From an uncultured Acidobacteriota bacterium (lineage in GTDB: Bacteria; Acidobacteriota; Terriglobia; Bryobacterales; Bryobacteraceae): DNA of 64,000 nucleotides. A model generated the notes under the pieces. It was not told the origin of the DNA, did not search any database, and saw nothing but the letters and a program-made list of their open reading frames with translations. Below are positions 60,761 to 64,000 of this stretch, one piece after another; the stretch's first letter is position 1, and the number at the start of each line of letters is the position of its first letter. The translations under genes were made by a program, and so were the position numbers. The DNA is taken from the NCBI GenBank assembly GCA_902826685.1, contig CADEFT010000037.1:1-64000 (forward strand), written 5' to 3'.

Positions 60761-63166
60761 TCACTTGGTGCGAAGCGGCAGCACGGCGTAATCCCACACC
60801 TTACCGGGGGCCGGTCCACATTTGGCGTTGAGCCAGTACTGTGTATTGGCGGTAAGTCCCGTAATCGTACGGCTGCGCGTGGCGGTTCCGGTCTCGCTGC
60901 CCGCCGTTCCGGTGGTGGTGCCGAAGTCGGGCCGTGTGCTGATGGCGACGCTGCATGTGAAGTTGGGATTGGTCGGCCTGTACTGCGCGGTAACGCTGGC
61001 GGGTCCGATGGCGGAGGCCTCCAGGCAACGGCCGTTGCGATCGAAGCAGGAGTCGGGTGTGTTCTCGTCGAGATCGAAGGGCTGAAGCCCAAGGTCGCGG
61101 CGGCCGGTTTCGGCGCAGGCGACAAACAGTTTTTCCAGATAGCCGAAGTCGGTCACATAGCAGACGCGTTCGCCCCATTGCCCCACGGTGGGGAAATTCA
61201 GCGCCTGGTAACCTAACGCCCCGATCCGCTGGCCCTGCCAGTTGCCGCTGCCGTTTCCGGCGATGCCGGCTCCGTAGCTGACGTTGAGCGGCTGCAGCAT
61301 GGTGCGGCAGTGGCCAAGGCCGGGCCGGCAGATGCGAATGCCGCCTTGCCCGTCGCGGCCCGGCTCCGATACGTTCACCGCCACGTCTTTGGTGACGCTG
61401 GCCACGTCCTTGGCAGTGAAGCCGGAGCAGGCGGGGCAGGCATAAGAGAATCCGTTGGCGCCGCGCATCAGTAATTGAAAGCGTCCGTTGAAAGCGGCTT
61501 CGGGGAAGCCGTCCACGTAAATGGGCGTGCCGGGAGTCCAACCGCTGTTATCGAGGCTACCGCCGGGGGCGAGCTTGCAGGTGGCGGCTCCGGCGCTGGC
61601 GCGGCAGCTTTCAATGCGCCAGGAGGGGATGAGTCCCTGGCCGCCGTAACCCTGAGTGGTAACGGCGATGGGCGCGCGCGACCCGATGAAGTATTCCTCG
61701 AAGGTGCTGATGGGCGGATAGACGGGGCCGCCCACGGCGTCGATGTCGCGTCCTGTGGCGGCGTTCCATCCGAAGCCGCGGACGCAGGCGCCTCCATCGA
61801 CATAGGCGGGGAAATGAATACGACCGCGGCCGGCGCCGCAGTTATACGGCTCACCGCCCCAATGCGCGGTGTTCTGATGGCCGGCGACGATGCAGTCAAT
61901 GCCTTCGGTACAGGTGCCGTTGTCCCAACGCGCGCCGGCATGGCTCGTATTGGGGTTGTCGATGGCGGAGATGTCGCGTCCGCTGACGGCAAGAATCTTC
62001 TTCACCGGGTCGAAGGAGTAAGCGGTGGTTTTGTTCGGCTTGTCGGAGCTGGACCAGATGTAATGCAGGCCGGAGCGCTTGGACGGATACGGCCCGATGG
62101 TGGCGTTGCGAATCGGATAAATCGCCTGAATGCAGGTATCCTTGGGCGACTTTTCGAACCAGTTTAAAACGCAGATGCGGTTGTCGTCGTCGATGTGGGA
62201 AAGCCAGCCGTCCATGGCGGCCTGGCCCGTGCCCCAAAGCGTGGCCATATGGCGGGGATGGCGGTGCAAAACGTCCAGATCCTTGAGCTTGCCTCCGGCG
62301 AAGCTGAACTGGCGGATATCCTGCTGCATGTCGCCGTTGCGGCTGAGGCAAAAGCCCAGGTTGGCGCTGGCGGCCGTGGTGCCGAGACCGATGTTGGCGG
62401 ACGAGTTCACGTTGCAGATTCCATCGGGGCCGCTGATGGGCAGATCGCGCGAGTTATCGGACGCGTCGATTCGATGGAGCACGGCGTTGACTCCGTTCCA
62501 CAACACTACGTACTGGCGGTCATAGCTGATCTGATTGCCGCCGACATAGGCTCGCGTGAACGGCGTGCCCTGATTTACAACCAGCGCTCCGTAAGTGGCA
62601 TCGATATAAGATGCGCCTTGTTTCGGCGGGATGAAGTTACCGCCGGGCCGGATGTCGCTTTGCTGGAGCTTGCAGGACCGGGGAACGCGGTAGCCGTCGT
62701 TGGGCTTGCTGCAATAGCTGAGCGAGTTGAGATCGTTGCCGAGCATGTCGGTCATGACCAGGCCGGTGGCGGCTGGAATGAACGACACCGAGGCGGTGAA
62801 CCTGGCCGCGCCGCCTTTGGCTCCGGTAAAGTTCAGCTCGCACTTTTTCCCGGGCGTGCCATACATCACGCGCAGAGTGAGGGGCAGGTCCCCCGTTTTC
62901 GACGGGTGATTGGTGAGCAGTGTGCCGTAACAGGTATCGGTCCACTTGACCGCGCCCGTTCCCGAAAGGGTGATCGACATGCCGCCTCGCATGGGCCCGA
63001 ACGGGCCTTTGTCGGAATAAGCCACCATTTCAAAGACGCCCGATGTGGGCGATACGCCGGTCAACTGCGCGCCGGCGGGCGCCGCCAGCAGCAGGACCGC
63101 GATTGCGGCGGCGGCGGCCATCCCGGTACAGTCGTGGCCATGTCTGTTGTTGCCTTTGCGCTTCAT
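60761..63166 (-). CDS. Large secreted Cys-rich protein of unknown function
   Basis: 801 aa from the ATG at 63166 with a Lys/Arg-rich n-region and hydrophobic core (MAAAAAIAVLLLAAPAGAQ); ATG 63121 and 63193 are alternatives. The early LTGVSPTSGVFEMVAYSDKG is an IPT/Ig-like opening. A propeller-like middle mentions repeated Trp/Asp turns (MATLWGTGQAAMDGWLSHID, HYIWSSSDKPNKTTAYSFDP). The C-terminal 90 residues (ITGLTANTQYWLNAKCGPAP) resemble a fibronectin type III domain. About 25 cysteines suggest disulfides. No enzymatic motif. Confidence 0.7.
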   Translation of the reverse strand: MKRKGNNRHGHDCTGMAAAAAIAVLLLAAPAGAQLTGVSPTSGVFEMVAYSDKGPFGPMRGGMSITLSGTGAVKWTDTCYGTLLTNHPSKTGDLPLTLRVMYGTPGKKCELNFTGAKGGAARFTASVSFIPAATGLVMTDMLGNDLNSLSYCSKPNDGYRVPRSCKLQQSDIRPGGNFIPPKQGASYIDATYGALVVNQGTPFTRAYVGGNQISYDRQYVVLWNGVNAVLHRIDASDNSRDLPISGPDGICNVNSSANIGLGTTAASANLGFCLSRNGDMQQDIRQFSFAGGKLKDLDVLHRHPRHMATLWGTGQAAMDGWLSHIDDDNRICVLNWFEKSPKDTCIQAIYPIRNATIGPYPSKRSGLHYIWSSSDKPNKTTAYSFDPVKKILAVSGRDISAIDNPNTSHAGARWDNGTCTEGIDCIVAGHQNTAHWGGEPYNCGAGRGRIHFPAYVDGGACVRGFGWNAATGRDIDAVGGPVYPPISTFEEYFIGSRAPIAVTTQGYGGQGLIPSWRIESCRASAGAATCKLAPGGSLDNSGWTPGTPIYVDGFPEAAFNGRFQLLMRGANGFSYACPACSGFTAKDVASVTKDVAVNVSEPGRDGQGGIRICRPGLGHCRTMLQPLNVSYGAGIAGNGSGNWQGQRIGALGYQALNFPTVGQWGERVCYVTDFGYLEKLFVACAETGRRDLGLQPFDLDENTPDSCFDRNGRCLEASAIGPASVTAQYRPTNPNFTCSVAISTRPDFGTTTGTAGSETGTATRSRTITGLTANTQYWLNAKCGPAPGKVWDYAVLPLRTK

Positions 63167-63169
63167 GCG

Positions 63170-64000
63170 GTGATCGCCATTCAATACCACCATACCTTTT
63201 CAGCCGCGCATCCCGTGGTGAAACGGATCGAGCCGGGCGATGCGATTGAGACCAAGACGGTGGACTCGGCCGGGTTCGATCTTGAGCGTGTGCGGCGAAC
63301 CAGGACGCATGGCAATCCACTGACCGGGCCGTTCTATATCGAAGGCGCCGAAGCGGGCGATGCACTGGTGGTGCATATCGAGCGGCTGCGTCTCAATCGC
63401 GATTCCGGGTATACGGGCCACGCGGTGGGCTTGAAGGATCTTCCGCCGCACCTGCTGGGACCGAAGCCGGCGCCGGATGCGGCGATCAAAGGCTACGACT
63501 ACCTGGTGCCGTGGAAGATCGACCGCGCGTCGCAGACCGTGAGTCTGGCGTCGAACCCGGCATTCCGGTTCGCGGCGCAGCCCATGCTCGGTTGCATTGG
63601 CGTGGCGCCCGAGGGCGATTACGCCCCACGCTCGGGCCCGGCGGGCTATTGGGGCGGCAATCTCGATTACAACCGGATTCGCGAGGGTGCCTCGGTGATT
63701 CTGCCGGTCTATCATCCGGGCGGGCTGCTGTTTTTCGGCGACGGGCATGCGCTGCAGGGCGATGGGGAGGCGGTGGGTTCGGGCGTGGAAACGTCGCTCG
63801 ATGTGCGGGTGAGGGTGGAGTTACGCAAGCGGGCGCGGCTTACCGGGCCAAGGCTTGAGACCGCCGATTCGTATATCTCGATCGGCGCCAAGCCCGAGGC
63901 GACGTTGAATGAATCGCTGCGGCTGGCAACGTTGGATATGCTGCGCTGGCTGATTGAGGAACGCAAGGTGCCGGCGGCCGAGGCTCACCTGCTGATCGGG
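63170..64000 (+). CDS. Acetamidase/formamidase, C-terminus beyond the window
   Basis: An open frame without stop runs to the window edge. YHHTFSAAHPVVKRIEPGDA, THGNPLTGPFYIEGAEAGDA, GCIGVAPEGDYAP and YWGGNLDYNRI match the FmdA/AmdA family, as do ILPVYHPGGLLFFGDGHALQ and GDGEAVGSGVETSLDV. The enzyme hydrolyses formamide or short amides. GTG 63170 is taken as start because it just clears the divergent gene; in-frame ATG 63140 would overlap it by 27 nt. At least 277 residues are inside the window. Confidence 0.88.
   Translation, partial: MIAIQYHHTFSAAHPVVKRIEPGDAIETKTVDSAGFDLERVRRTRTHGNPLTGPFYIEGAEAGDALVVHIERLRLNRDSGYTGHAVGLKDLPPHLLGPKPAPDAAIKGYDYLVPWKIDRASQTVSLASNPAFRFAAQPMLGCIGVAPEGDYAPRSGPAGYWGGNLDYNRIREGASVILPVYHPGGLLFFGDGHALQGDGEAVGSGVETSLDVRVRVELRKRARLTGPRLETADSYISIGAKPEATLNESLRLATLDMLRWLIEERKVPAAEAHLLIG

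Overview
The window looks like an acidobacterial chromosome, most likely of the Solibacter/Bryobacter kind. This is inferred from gene content and was not confirmed by any search. Supporting traits are high GC, two Oar-type TonB-dependent receptors with an N-terminal carboxypeptidase-regulatory-like domain, SBBP and other beta-rich secreted repeat proteins, a large exopolysaccharide (EPS) locus and many toxin-antitoxin pairs. No rRNA, tRNA, CRISPR array or intact transposase was seen.

Layout. 0-3.9 kb: an Oar-like receptor ending early at a TAG, then an Xre/RES toxin-antitoxin pair. 3.9-12.2 kb: a minus-strand operon for surface sugar synthesis (GmhB-like phosphatase, sugar epimerase, two glycosyltransferases, heptose-type GHMP kinase, UDP-GlcNAc 2-epimerase, EpsB-type phosphoglycosyl transferase). 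12.3-12.8 kb: nine irregularly spaced copies of a ~20-bp direct repeat. 12.8-19.0 kb: YdcF-like protein, Wzx-like flippase, membrane glycosyltransferases, DUF1059 and an EAL phosphodiesterase. 19.1-23.6 kb: a complete Oar-like receptor with a TPR protein. 23.7-33.1 kb: a promoter followed by a chain-length/ATPase/tyrosine-kinase export set, a small Cro/CI-type regulator, a deacetylase-like protein, a glycosyltransferase, an SBBP protein and an acyltransferase. 33.2-42.4 kb: an accessory-looking stretch with an orphan 832-aa protein, ilvD, secreted proteins of which two are broken, and a parDE pair with a spoiled toxin. 42.6-51.5 kb: a polysaccharide deacetylase, a ThuA-like protein, a GT41-type TPR glycosyltransferase and a methyltransferase-like protein next to fliD and a FliT/FlgN-like gene. 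51.5-64 kb: nitronate monooxygenase, a small CWMC protein, an M28 peptidase, a degraded patch, a HEPN pair, HigBA, UppP, a probable selenoprotein, VapBC, a DsbD-alpha-like protein, a large secreted protein and the start of an acetamidase/formamidase.

The most interesting item is at 58309-59547. A thioredoxin-like reading frame is interrupted by a TGA within a C-E-A-(TGA) motif and continues in the same frame for 358 more codons. About 26 nt after the TGA lies a hairpin with a GGU loop and one bulged pyrimidine, closely resembling a bacterial SECIS. The predicted product is an exported CxxU thioredoxin-like protein with a CxxCH haem-type motif and two PDZ-like modules.

The EPS genes form three blocks that together supply sugar-nucleotide synthesis, glycan assembly, flipping, length control and decoration; UppP at 57.4 kb would recycle the lipid carrier. 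The EAL protein suggests cyclic-di-GMP input. Decay is visible in several places: the receptor stop at 5-7, a frameshift at 38273, an in-frame TAA at 41224, the altered parE, and 55.0-55.4 kb.
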